DNA of 64,000 nucleotides from Candidatus Cottocaccamicrobium excrementipullorum (GTDB lineage: Bacteria; Bacillota; Clostridia; Lachnospirales; Lachnospiraceae), in NCBI GenBank assembly GCA_018713255.1, contig DVFL01000035.1:1-64000 (forward strand), read 5' to 3'. The notes beneath the pieces are model-generated. The model was not told the origin of the DNA. It searched no databases and saw nothing but the letters and a program-made list of their open reading frames with translations. Both the position numbers and the translations under genes were made by a program. Shown piece by piece: positions 25,108 through 33,759 of this stretch (position 1 is its first letter; each line of letters opens with the position of its first letter).

Positions 25108-26475
25108 TCAAAGCAGCGCAGAAATCGCTTCCCGCACGTTGGAGACTCCTATAAGCCGAATACCTTCCACAGGCTTGATTCTTTCCAGACACAGTTTCGG
25201 CAGCACACAGGCGGAAAAGCCCAGCTTCTTCGCCTCATTAATCCGCTGCTGAGCCATGGATACCGCCCGAACCTCGCCAGCCAGTCCCACCTCCCCGAAA
25301 ATCACGACAGAAGGATCCACCGCCTTATCCTTGTAGCTAGAAACCAAAGCGATCACAATAGCCAGGTCCATGGCCGGTTCGTTCATCTTTAATCCTCCAG
25401 CAACATTCACATAAGCGTCATACCGGCCCAGGTCATAACGGCAGCGCTTCTCCAACACAGCCATAAGAAGATTCACCCGGTTATAATCCGCTCCTGCCGC
25501 CGTTCTTCTGGCGATGCCTAAATTAGACTGCGTAACCAAAGCCTGAACTTCCAGAAGAATGGGCCTGGTTCCCTCCATGAGACAGGCTACTGCCGCTCCT
25601 GAAGCATCCTCCGGCCTTCCGCTTAATAGAAATTCTGAAGGATTCTGCACCTCGCAGAGACCTTCCTCCCGCATCTCAAACACGCCGATCTCATTGGTAG
25701 AACCGAAACGGTTTTTCACTCCACGCAGCACCCGGTAAGAAGCCGTTCTCTCTCCTTCAAAATAAAGAACGGTATCTACCATATGTTCCAGCACTCTTGG
25801 TCCGGCCACCACGCCTTCCTTGGTCACATGGCCCACAATGAACACCGCTACTCCCATGCCCTTGGCGATCTGCATGAGTACATTGGTGCACTCCCTCACC
25901 TGGCTGACACTTCCTGGAGCAGAGCTCACATCCTCCATGGACATAGTCTGAATGGAATCGATAACCACCACGTCCGGCTTTCTCTCCTGGATCACCTCAC
26001 GCACCGTATCCAGGCTGGTTTCACACAAGAAGCGCAGATCTCCCGTCACTTGGCCGATCCGGCCTGCCCTGAGCTTAATCTGTTTTAAAGATTCCTCTCC
26101 TGAGATGTAAAGAACCTGTTTTCCCGCTGCCGCCAGATTCCGGCATACCTGAAGAAGGAGGGTGGATTTTCCGATTCCAGGATCGCCTCCTACCAAAACC
26201 AGAGAACCTGCTACCACGCCGCTTCCCAGCACCCGGTCAAGCTCCTCAAAGCCGGTACTCATCCTGTCCTGCTCTTCGATGGAAATCTCAGACAAAAGGG
26301 CAGGCCGAGCCTGCCCTTTTATCCTTGCTGTGGTTCTCGATGAGGGAGAAATCTTCGTCACCGGCTCCTCCACCAGCGTATTCCATTGTTTGCAGGCGGG
26401 ACACTGGCCCATCCATTTGCTGGATTCATAACCGCATTCCTTACAGAAAAATGCAGTCGCCTTTGCCTTCGCCAT
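25108..26475 (-). CDS. radA: DNA repair protein RadA
   Basis: A 455-aa RadA/Sms ATPase acting in recombination intermediate processing and branch migration. In order: a zinc finger CKECG...CPAC (~11-27), Walker A GGDPGIGKSTLL (~93-104), the RadA-specific KNRFGSTNEIG (~252-262), and a C-terminal Lon-protease-like domain without active protease function. Length is typical. The ATG at 26475 is preferred; a TTG three codons earlier is closer to the AAAGGA site but less likely. It follows the small gene at 26494 by 18 bp and is probably co-transcribed. Confidence 0.95.
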   Translation of the reverse strand: MAKAKATAFFCKECGYESSKWMGQCPACKQWNTLVEEPVTKISPSSRTTARIKGQARPALLSEISIEEQDRMSTGFEELDRVLGSGVVAGSLVLVGGDPGIGKSTLLLQVCRNLAAAGKQVLYISGEESLKQIKLRAGRIGQVTGDLRFLCETSLDTVREVIQERKPDVVVIDSIQTMSMEDVSSAPGSVSQVRECTNVLMQIAKGMGVAVFIVGHVTKEGVVAGPRVLEHMVDTVLYFEGERTASYRVLRGVKNRFGSTNEIGVFEMREEGLCEVQNPSEFLLSGRPEDASGAAVACLMEGTRPILLEVQALVTQSNLGIARRTAAGADYNRVNLLMAVLEKRCRYDLGRYDAYVNVAGGLKMNEPAMDLAIVIALVSSYKDKAVDPSVVIFGEVGLAGEVRAVSMAQQRINEAKKLGFSACVLPKLCLERIKPVEGIRLIGVSNVREAISALL

Positions 26476-26493
26476 AAACGTCAATCCTTTCCT

Positions 26494-26907
26494 TTATGCC
26501 TTCACTACCTTCAGCAATAAAGGCTTTCCGTCCTCAAGCTCCAGATTTACAGCCAGCTTTCCGCTTAAGTTGGTCTGGATTTCCGCCGTCAGAACTCCGT
26601 CCTCATAGACTTTATAAGGAACATCTTCTTCCAGCTGAACGGTAACCTGGGAATCCTTATATCCCTCGATCTCACAGGATACTCCCTGATCTGTCTCCTG
26701 AAAATGCCGCACTGCAGTGCCTGGCACCGACTCATAGACGAACATGCCGTTTCTCTCCAGTTTGGTAATCTCGTAAAACGTCTTCACCTTATACGTATCC
26801 CCCTGGTGCTCGAAATCCTGGAGTTTGGATTTTTCATTCAGGGTATAATTTCCAAAACTAATAGTTCCATCCTCTTCGGCCTGGATTAATGCTTCAATTC
26901 CTGGCAT
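26494..26907 (-). CDS. conserved hypothetical protein
   Basis: A 137-aa soluble protein, acidic and beta-strand rich (FGNYTLNEKSKLQDFEHQGD; LERNGMFVYESVPGTAV; LSGKLAVNLELEDGK). Relatives in Lachnospiraceae are often labelled endosialidase, but nothing here resembles a glycosidase active site, so I do not adopt that name. It lies between clpC and radA with the same orientation and 18 bp before radA, suggesting a link to stress or DNA-repair housekeeping. Confidence 0.7.
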   Translation of the reverse strand: MPGIEALIQAEEDGTISFGNYTLNEKSKLQDFEHQGDTYKVKTFYEITKLERNGMFVYESVPGTAVRHFQETDQGVSCEIEGYKDSQVTVQLEEDVPYKVYEDGVLTAEIQTNLSGKLAVNLELEDGKPLLLKVVKA

Positions 26908-26998
26908 GTGTAAGTCCTCCTAGTATTTTAGTTGTGACTGCCGGGCAGTCGGTTCTTATCCTCCATGGGAACAGCTCTGGGAGCTATTCCCATAATTG

Positions 26999-27027
26999 AT
27001 TATACACGAATTCTCCTGGATTGACCA
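26999..27027 (-). promoter_or_regulatory. promoter for unknown gene and radA
   Basis: Minus-strand -10 TATAAT (26999-27004) with a weaker -35 TGGTCA (27022-27027) and 17-bp spacer. Just downstream (26967-26994) is an inverted repeat ATGGGAA/TTCCCAT with inner AGCTC/GAGCT that could be an operator or leader hairpin. Confidence 0.45.
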
Positions 27028-27078
27028 GTGAAACCTTTCTATAATCCTTATGAAATCTTTACAAATTTATCAAGACTT

Positions 27079-29571
27079 TTACGAAACGGGATGCAGTTCC
27101 TTTTCCTGGAGCGCAGACTCCTGAGGCAGGACGGTAAAGGTAAGTTCTCCCTTTTCTGCAGAAATCAGAACATGATCTCCTTCTTTAATTCTGCTCTCCA
27201 GAATTTCCTCCGCCAGCTTGTCTTCCACCATATTCTGGATGGTTCTTCTCAGCGGCCTTGCCCCATACTTCTCGTCATAACCCTTATCAATCAAAAGATC
27301 TTTCGCCTCATCAGTGATCTGAAGGGTCATGTTCATCTGCTCTCTGGTCCGCTTCAAAATGGACTGAAGCATAATATCAGCAATCTGGCGCATATGAGTT
27401 TTATTCAGCTGATGGAATACAATGATTTCGTCGATCCGGTTTAAAAATTCCGGCTTAAACATCCTCTTTACTTCTTCCATCACTTTTTCCTTCATAAACC
27501 CATAATTGGCTTTCTCATCATTCTCTGTCACAAAGCCCAGGCGCTTTGGCGATACAATGTTCTCGGCGCCGGCATTGCTGGTCATAATGATAATGGTATT
27601 TTTAAAGTCAATCTTGCGTCCCTGGGCATCGGTAATATGGCCGTCATCCAGCACCTGAAGAAGAATATTAAATACATCCGGATGAGCCTTCTCAATCTCA
27701 TCAAAAAGGATGACGGAATAAGGGTTCCGGCGCACCTTCTCGCTGAGCTGTCCGCCCTCCTCATAACCTACATATCCTGGCGGCGAGCCGATCATTTTGG
27801 ATACGCTGTGTTTCTCCATATATTCCGACATATCAACCCGGATCAAGGCCGCCTCAGTGCCGAACATGGCTTCTGCCAGAGCCTTGGAAAGCTCGGTCTT
27901 GCCCACGCCCGTAGGTCCTAAAAACAGGAAAGAACCAATGGGACGCCCCGGATCCTTTAATCCTACCCGTCCTCTCCGAATAGCCTTGGCCACGGCGGAA
28001 ACAGCCTCCTCCTGGCCAACCACCCGTTCATGGAGGATGGATTCCAGCTTCATCAAGCGCTCCGACTCTTCTTCTTCCAGCTTGCGCACAGGAATCTTTG
28101 TCCAGCCGGAAACCACGTCTGCAATCTCATTTGCATCTACAACCAGTTTTCTGGTGGCCTTTTCCTGCTCCCAACGGCTGCGGATCTGCTGGATTTCCTC
28201 TTTCTTTTCCTCCTGAGTCTTTTTGATCTGGCCAGCCTTTTCATAAGCCTCAGCCTTTACCGCGTCTTCCTTCTCCTTCTCAAGCTTCTGAATCTCTCCT
28301 TCCAGAACCTTAATCTCCTCCGGCTCCACAAAATTTGCCAGCCGAACCTTAGACGAGGCCTCGTCAATTAAGTCGATGGCCTTGTCCGGAAGGAAACGGT
28401 CGTTAATATATCTGGCAGACAGCTTCACCGCCGCCTCCAGCGCCTGATCGGTAATGGTCACCTTGTGATGATCCTCATACCGGCCGCGAAGTCCTTTTAA
28501 GATTGCAATGGCTTCTTCCTGGCTTGGCTCCTCCACCGTTACCGGCTGGAATCTGCGCTCTAACGCCGCGTCCTTCTCAATATATTTCCGGTACTCTTCA
28601 ATGGTGGTAGCGCCGATCAGCTGGATCTCTCCTCTGGCCAGGGAAGGCTTTAAAATATTAGATGCGTCAATCGCTCCTTCTGCGCCTCCTGCCCCGATAA
28701 TCGTATGAATCTCATCGATGAAAAGAAGGACCTGACCGTCTTCCATCACTTCACTCAGCACCTTCTTAATTCTCTCTTCAAATTCGCCTCTGTACTTGGA
28801 CCCCGCCACCATGCCAGAAAGATCAAGAGTTACCACACGCTTCTGCGCAATGATTTCCGGCACTTCTCCTGCAACGATCATCTGGGCAAGGCCTTCTACC
28901 ACAGCAGTCTTTCCTACTCCCGGCTCCCCGATCAGGCAGGGATTATTCTTGGTTCTCCGGCTGAGAATCTGAATCACTCTCTGGATTTCTTTCTCCCGGC
29001 CGATCACTGGATCAAGTTTTCCCTCTCTGGCCAACATGGTCAGGTCCCGGCTGTAACTGTCCAAGGTTGGAGTGCTGGTCTTTCCCTGGGAGGTCTTTCC
29101 GTTTTGGAACTCCTCCCGCGCTGCCGCCGGAGCATCTTCGCCCATGGCGGACAGCAGATCAATGTAAAGCTTCTGCACACTAACCCCAAGAGTATTTAAA
29201 AGCCTTGAAGCCACGCAGTCTCCTTCCTTAATCATGGCGATCAGCAAATGTTCTGTGCCGATTAACGGCGCATGGAAGCGAACCGCCTCTTTATAACTAT
29301 TTTCCAAAACTCTTCTGGCGCTTGGAGTATAGCCGTTCTGCTCAGCCATGCCCACGGAATGATTAGGAGAAATCAGCTGGCTTACCAGTTCCAGTACCTT
29401 TTCCTCCCTGACGCCGTTCTCCGTCAGCACCTTAGCCGCCGCTCCCGTGCCTTCATGAAGAAGGCCGATCAGCAGATGCTCTGTTCCCACATAGTTATGG
29501 CCCAGAGATTCCGCCACATTCACCGCAAGGGTAATGGCTTCTCTGGCCTTTGCTGTAAATCTATCAATCAT
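27079..29571 (-). CDS. clpC: Clp protease ATP-binding subunit ClpC
   Basis: An 830-aa Hsp100 unfoldase that feeds substrates, including arginine-phosphorylated proteins, to ClpP. In order: twin N-terminal Clp_N repeats (1-145), AAA1 with Walker A GEPGVGKT and [14 protein letters not shown], a middle domain with UVR-type coiled coil (~410-470), AAA2 with [13 protein letters not shown] and [14 protein letters not shown], and a C-terminal D2-small domain (YGARPLRR). Start is 15 bp downstream of mcsB, so it is the last gene of the gntR-mcsA-mcsB-clpC operon. Confidence 0.95.
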   Translation of the reverse strand: MIDRFTAKAREAITLAVNVAESLGHNYVGTEHLLIGLLHEGTGAAAKVLTENGVREEKVLELVSQLISPNHSVGMAEQNGYTPSARRVLENSYKEAVRFHAPLIGTEHLLIAMIKEGDCVASRLLNTLGVSVQKLYIDLLSAMGEDAPAAAREEFQNGKTSQGKTSTPTLDSYSRDLTMLAREGKLDPVIGREKEIQRVIQILSRRTKNNPCLIGEPGVGKTAVVEGLAQMIVAGEVPEIIAQKRVVTLDLSGMVAGSKYRGEFEERIKKVLSEVMEDGQVLLFIDEIHTIIGAGGAEGAIDASNILKPSLARGEIQLIGATTIEEYRKYIEKDAALERRFQPVTVEEPSQEEAIAILKGLRGRYEDHHKVTITDQALEAAVKLSARYINDRFLPDKAIDLIDEASSKVRLANFVEPEEIKVLEGEIQKLEKEKEDAVKAEAYEKAGQIKKTQEEKKEEIQQIRSRWEQEKATRKLVVDANEIADVVSGWTKIPVRKLEEEESERLMKLESILHERVVGQEEAVSAVAKAIRRGRVGLKDPGRPIGSFLFLGPTGVGKTELSKALAEAMFGTEAALIRVDMSEYMEKHSVSKMIGSPPGYVGYEEGGQLSEKVRRNPYSVILFDEIEKAHPDVFNILLQVLDDGHITDAQGRKIDFKNTIIIMTSNAGAENIVSPKRLGFVTENDEKANYGFMKEKVMEEVKRMFKPEFLNRIDEIIVFHQLNKTHMRQIADIMLQSILKRTREQMNMTLQITDEAKDLLIDKGYDEKYGARPLRRTIQNMVEDKLAEEILESRIKEGDHVLISAEKGELTFTVLPQESALQEKELHPVS

Positions 29572-29586
29572 AAATTGTCCTCCTTT

Positions 29587-30621
29587 TTATTTTAACTCCG
29601 GCAGCTCTCTTCTTAAGTAAGCTGCTCTGGCCACATCCAGCTCCTCCCGGTTAAGAGGCCGGTGAGAAAGCTTCTGCAGATTAGCGGTCTGAACGCCTAA
29701 CATCATTCGGTATACTGAAACCGGTTCCTGGAAGGCAATCAGCCCGTCGTCCACCGCCGCCATCAGCTGGGATAAGAACACCATGGCTTCCTTGGCGGAA
29801 AGTCTTCTGGCATATTTCAGAACGCCGTAGGATTTATAAGCTTCATCCTCCCGCTCCAGGGAGTGATTCTTCATGGTCATCTCCCTCACCTGGCATTCCT
29901 GGCGATTTAACTGGTTGGCAATCCTGGCCACCAGATCAATAATCTCCTGTTCTGATAACCCAAGAGTTTTCTGATTGGCCACCTCGTAAAGGCTGCCGTA
30001 ATTTTCATTTCCCTCGCCGTAAATTCCCCGCAAGGTTACGCCGAATCGGCTCATATCCCCGATGAGATTTTGAAACTTCTTTCCCGTGGACAAAGTCGGC
30101 AGGTGCAGGGTCACCGACGCCCGCATTCCCGTTCCCACATTAGTTGGGAAAGAGGTAAGATAGCCGTATTTTTCGTCAAAGGCATAAGAAAATCTGGCAT
30201 TGACGTAATCATCCAGCTGATCCGCCTTTTTCCACAGCTGATTAAGCTTAAGTCCGGCGGAAAGCAGCTGGATGCGAATATGATCATCTCCATTTAACAC
30301 CAGGCTGACGCTTTCATCTCTGGATACAATCAGACCAACCGTCTCTTTTTTCTCCAAAATGCTGGAATTTAAAATGCGCCGCTCCTTCAACGCCCGGCGG
30401 CTCAATTCGTCCAGCTCCTCCAGGTAGGCGTACTCATAATCTGTGCCGTCAAGCTCATGCAGATCCTTCAGGCCATATTCCAGCCGCTTTACCAGCTCCT
30501 CGCTTTCTCCCGGGGAGAGGGTTTTGGGGAAATGATACTGATCCCAGTTTCTGACCAGCCGAATGCGGCTGCTGACAATATTGGGTTCCTTTCCTTCTGT
30601 CTCCTCAAACCATTTAAGCAT
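29587..30621 (-). CDS. mcsB: protein arginine kinase McsB
   Basis: A 344-aa phosphagen-kinase-fold protein arginine kinase that marks proteins for ClpCP. Visible signatures: VSSRIRLVRNW (~16-26), FDEKYGYLTS (~148-157) and NVGTGMRASVTLHLP (~161-175). In the guanido-kinase active-site loop, normally CPTN, this protein reads SFPTN with Phe158 where the conserved Cys is expected; I read the codon directly as TTC. Its start overlaps the end of mcsA by 8 bp. Confidence 0.93.
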   Translation of the reverse strand: MLKWFEETEGKEPNIVSSRIRLVRNWDQYHFPKTLSPGESEELVKRLEYGLKDLHELDGTDYEYAYLEELDELSRRALKERRILNSSILEKKETVGLIVSRDESVSLVLNGDDHIRIQLLSAGLKLNQLWKKADQLDDYVNARFSYAFDEKYGYLTSFPTNVGTGMRASVTLHLPTLSTGKKFQNLIGDMSRFGVTLRGIYGEGNENYGSLYEVANQKTLGLSEQEIIDLVARIANQLNRQECQVREMTMKNHSLEREDEAYKSYGVLKYARRLSAKEAMVFLSQLMAAVDDGLIAFQEPVSVYRMMLGVQTANLQKLSHRPLNREELDVARAAYLRRELPELK

Positions 30622-31189
30622 TCTGATCCCCCTCTCCTGTCAGTACTCTGATTTGATCTCTGTACCGGGCGGCATCCTCGTACTCTTCCTTTCGGATCGC
30701 CTCCTGAAGTCTGGCCTTTAATACCTCCAGCTGCTCCTTGGGAGTCAGCTCAGGTTCTCTGACTTCTCCTCCATTCTGTCCCTCCACCGTCTGACTGGCG
30801 GCCTGGATCTTCTGATATTTCGGTTTCTTTCCTGTATGATTAACGCTTCCCTGAAGCTTTTTAATCTTATCTCGGATCAGAAGGTCAAAAACGCTGTAGC
30901 AGTCCTGGCAGCCAAAACAGCTGTTTTCCACAAATTCCTGGTAACTGGTGCCGCAGGTGGGACACACAATCTGCTGCAGCTTTTCTTCCTTCTGGCTGTT
31001 TTCTTCCACCCCAAGAAGACTGGAAAGAATTTTCCCCAGAGGAAAATCTCCGTCAAAGATAGCCGAATAATGGCCGAAATCCATCTCCTTGGCGCACTGG
31101 GTACAAAGATTGTGTTCCTTCTTCACTCCGTTAATGACTTCTGTATATTTAATGTTTGCTTCTCTGATTTTGCACTTCTCGCATAACAT
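30614..31189 (-). CDS. mcsA: McsA, zinc-binding activator of McsB
   Basis: A 191-aa McsA protein. Four CxxC pairs (CEKC, CTQC, CPTC and CFGCQDC) form two zinc sites in the first ~105 residues. The C-terminal UVR motif (~155-190, KARLQEAIRKEEYEDAARYR) resembles that of ClpC and UvrB. It activates McsB and helps control ClpC. Start 31189 follows AGGAGG. It sits between a GntR regulator (11 bp upstream) and mcsB (8-bp overlap). Confidence 0.93.
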   Translation of the reverse strand: MLCEKCKIREANIKYTEVINGVKKEHNLCTQCAKEMDFGHYSAIFDGDFPLGKILSSLLGVEENSQKEEKLQQIVCPTCGTSYQEFVENSCFGCQDCYSVFDLLIRDKIKKLQGSVNHTGKKPKYQKIQAASQTVEGQNGGEVREPELTPKEQLEVLKARLQEAIRKEEYEDAARYRDQIRVLTGEGDQNA

Positions 31190-31200
31190 GAAAATCCTCC

Positions 31201-31593
31201 TCACTTCCGCTGTTTTTCGGAGCTGTTTAAAAACAAGTCATAAATCTCATCTACCAGCTGATGAACCTCATCTCTAGTAACGTTCCTGCAGATGCCTCTG
31301 GCTAAAACGGCATTTAAATCCTGCCGCATTTCCTCCAGCGCCCGCATCTTATCCACATCCAGAGAAATCACCGCGCCTCTGCGCCGGTCAAGCTTTACGA
31401 AGCCTTCCTGACGAAGAAGGGCGTAGGCCTTGTTGACGGTGTGCATGTTAATGCCGACCTGGTCCGCAAGCGTACGCACAGACGGCAGAGGATCACCCTC
31501 GCTGAACGCTTCCGTGGCAATTCCCAGAATAATCTGGTTGCAAAGCTGCAGGTAAAAGGCTTCATCACTGTTAAAATCAATTTTTAATATCAT
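31201..31593 (-). CDS. GntR family (YtrA-type) regulator at the ctsR position
   Basis: A 130-aa GntR regulator of the short YtrA subfamily: N-terminal winged HTH (~5-75; PSVRTLADQVGINMHTVNKAY, QEGFVKLDRRRGAVI) and a ~45-aa helical C-terminus with no ligand domain. In most Firmicutes this slot of the mcsA-mcsB-clpC operon holds ctsR; CtsR is a different fold. The ATG at 31593 has GGTGA upstream; an ATG at 31611 is possible. Its promoter carries a palindrome over the -10, so autorepression of the whole operon is likely. Confidence 0.85.
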   Translation of the reverse strand: MILKIDFNSDEAFYLQLCNQIILGIATEAFSEGDPLPSVRTLADQVGINMHTVNKAYALLRQEGFVKLDRRRGAVISLDVDKMRALEEMRQDLNAVLARGICRNVTRDEVHQLVDEIYDLFLNSSEKQRK

Positions 31594-31621
31594 ATGTTCA
31601 CCATCTTTCATTTGCTCGTCT

Positions 31622-31659
31622 GTTATACACATTGTATAACAAATAGCATCATATGTCAA
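31622..31659 (-). promoter_or_regulatory. promoter and operator of gntR-mcsA-mcsB-clpC
   Basis: Minus-strand -35 TTGACA (31654-31659), 17-bp spacer and -10 TACAAT (31631-31636). The inverted repeat GTTATAC-N5-GTATAAC (31622-31640) covers the -10, the expected site for the GntR protein. The -35 overlaps the stop of the upstream ATPase gene. Confidence 0.75.
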
Positions 31660-33515
31660 GACAGAGAATTCCTCCTGCTGTCAAAAAAAGGAAATTTATC
31701 CACTGCATCCAGAATATCCTGAAAATCCTCCCTTGGCGCCAGGTCAATGTAGCGGCCCAGAAGTTCTTCTTCATTTTTCTTGTAGGGTCCGTAAAAAATA
31801 TCATAAAGGTTATGCCCTCTTACATGTATTTTAATCTCCTCCATATGGGCTTTTACGTCCTCGGGAGATGTTAAATCCCGCCCCAGAACCTGAATCAGCC
31901 GCTTTCCGCTGGCAATGCGGTGAAGATACTCCTTCCATTTTGCAAAGAGAATTTCATAAAACTCTTCTTCACTGTTCACCACCCCAAGCGCTGTCATAAT
32001 CCTGGGATTAAAAAAATAGTTTTCAAAAGAATAATACTTTAAAATCAGTACATTTTTTCTGGTTACTCTGGGAAGACGGTCCACATCCTCCAGATTCCGT
32101 TCTTCATAATATCGGCAAAGCTGCCCTGCCAGCTCTTCTCTATCCTTGCCGTCTCCATCTCTGATCATCAAGAACTGATCCCGCAGATATACCTGATTCA
32201 TATATTTTAAGTTGGCGTAGGTTTTAATGTTGGTGCAGCTGTTGGTGGTAATAATGGCGATCCGCTTAAGCTGCCCTTCCTGGTCGTAAATTTCCGAGTA
32301 ATACTTTTCCAGCAAAAGAGGAAGGCGGCTTTTGTCCTGCTTTCCCTCTACAATAAACACAAAATCCACGTTCAGAAAATCGTTTGCCCCATATCCAAGG
32401 CTGTCTAAGATCACATCAATATCTGCATTGGGATGAATCACAGAATAATATTCCTCATCCAAAACTACCTGCCGAATTTGTCTGGTCGTAAAGTTGGACA
32501 ACAGCGCCGCCGAATGAGTGGTAAAGATCACCTGATTCTTTTTGGACAGCTGGTAAAGGATCTGTCCTGAAATTTTCTGCAGCTGAGGATGGAGAAAAAG
32601 CTCTGGATCTTCCACAATGATAATGCTGGGAATTCTGGCGTCGTCATCTGTATACGTTTCCAGCATAGACAGCATATAAAGGCTCTTCATGCCGTTGCTT
32701 AAATACTCCACCGGGCAGACTCTTCCCTGCTCCTCCCGGCAGGTTTCCGCCTTTACCTTAAACATTTCCTGGCTGCTTAAGGCAATAGAAAGAATGATCC
32801 GCTCGTACCCTCCGTTTTTCCGATAATTCTGGTTCAGCTTTTTTTCGAAATCCTTGATATTCAGCTGATACATTTTATATTCCAAAAGCCTGGCCGCCTC
32901 GAAAATATCTAAATCCTGAGGACTTTTCTGGTTGATCAGCCCAATGCACTGAAAGCACTGGGTACAGGATTTGGCCGGATCGAACATGCAGCGGCCTGAT
33001 TGAAGCTGCTCAAGACGTTCATCCTCCCGAAACATCATTAAATCCTCCTGGAACTGGCTTAAGCTTCGGTTGGCATCAATGTAATAAAGCCTGGGAAGAA
33101 TCTCCGGAATGTGGCGGTTATCCTTCTTGCGTCCATCACTGTAACGCCGCTCCCCTTTCCAGTTTATGATGCAGGTAAAGGTTAAAACACCATTTTGATA
33201 GGAAGGAAGTTTTGCGCAAAAATCTTTCTCCCAGACTGGATAACGTTTGTACAAGCTCACCTTCCCCCGCTGATGGAGCTGGTGCAGATCCTCTTCCGAG
33301 AGAGACAAGGTTACAGTAATTTCAATCTTCTGCTTTTTCTCATTAAAATCCCCCTCCGTCACCTGATACCCTCCGAAAGCGGCCCGGACCGCATCTACTA
33401 CTGAAGTTTTTCCTGTGTTGTTTTTTCCCACCAAAATCAGGGCATTTTCCATGTCCCTGATCTCCATCTGGCGTATGGATTTAAAATTTTTAATCTGAAG
33501 CCCTGTAATCCGCAT
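31656..33515 (-). CDS. OLD-family ATPase/TOPRIM nuclease with cysteine cluster
   Basis: A 619-aa protein with an ABC/SMC-like ATPase (LQIKNFKSIRQMEIRD; Walker A LVGKNNTGKTS at ~29-39; signature-like VEYLSNGMKSLYML; Walker B IIIVEDPELFLHP) and a C-terminal TOPRIM domain (FVFIVEGKQDKSRLP). This is the layout of OLD-type nucleases, found in phage P2 Old and in defence systems such as Gabija GajA. A C-x7-C-x2-C-x2-C cluster (CMFDPAKSCTQCFQC, ~185) is inserted in the ATPase half and looks metal-binding. No GajB-type helicase is adjacent. Start 33515 follows GAAGGAG. Confidence 0.8.
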   Translation of the reverse strand: MRITGLQIKNFKSIRQMEIRDMENALILVGKNNTGKTSVVDAVRAAFGGYQVTEGDFNEKKQKIEITVTLSLSEEDLHQLHQRGKVSLYKRYPVWEKDFCAKLPSYQNGVLTFTCIINWKGERRYSDGRKKDNRHIPEILPRLYYIDANRSLSQFQEDLMMFREDERLEQLQSGRCMFDPAKSCTQCFQCIGLINQKSPQDLDIFEAARLLEYKMYQLNIKDFEKKLNQNYRKNGGYERIILSIALSSQEMFKVKAETCREEQGRVCPVEYLSNGMKSLYMLSMLETYTDDDARIPSIIIVEDPELFLHPQLQKISGQILYQLSKKNQVIFTTHSAALLSNFTTRQIRQVVLDEEYYSVIHPNADIDVILDSLGYGANDFLNVDFVFIVEGKQDKSRLPLLLEKYYSEIYDQEGQLKRIAIITTNSCTNIKTYANLKYMNQVYLRDQFLMIRDGDGKDREELAGQLCRYYEERNLEDVDRLPRVTRKNVLILKYYSFENYFFNPRIMTALGVVNSEEEFYEILFAKWKEYLHRIASGKRLIQVLGRDLTSPEDVKAHMEEIKIHVRGHNLYDIFYGPYKKNEEELLGRYIDLAPREDFQDILDAVDKFPFFDSRRNSLS

Positions 33516-33759
33516 CCTTTTCTCCTTCTTCCCTTTTTCCGGCAGCATCCTCCGGCGGCAGAATTTTTCTCCTTAAGTATAACACAGGTTAGTATTTTCC
33601 GCGAGCTAAAGGACAACGTGCAAGTCCAATATGAGCTTTCCGGCTTTTTCCCCGAAAATTCAAAAAAACATGCCTTTTCCAGAAAAACGGCGCATATATC
33701 ATTGGAAGGACGTCGGCGCGGCCTGCCGACACAGAAAGATCTTAATTCAGGAGGATATT

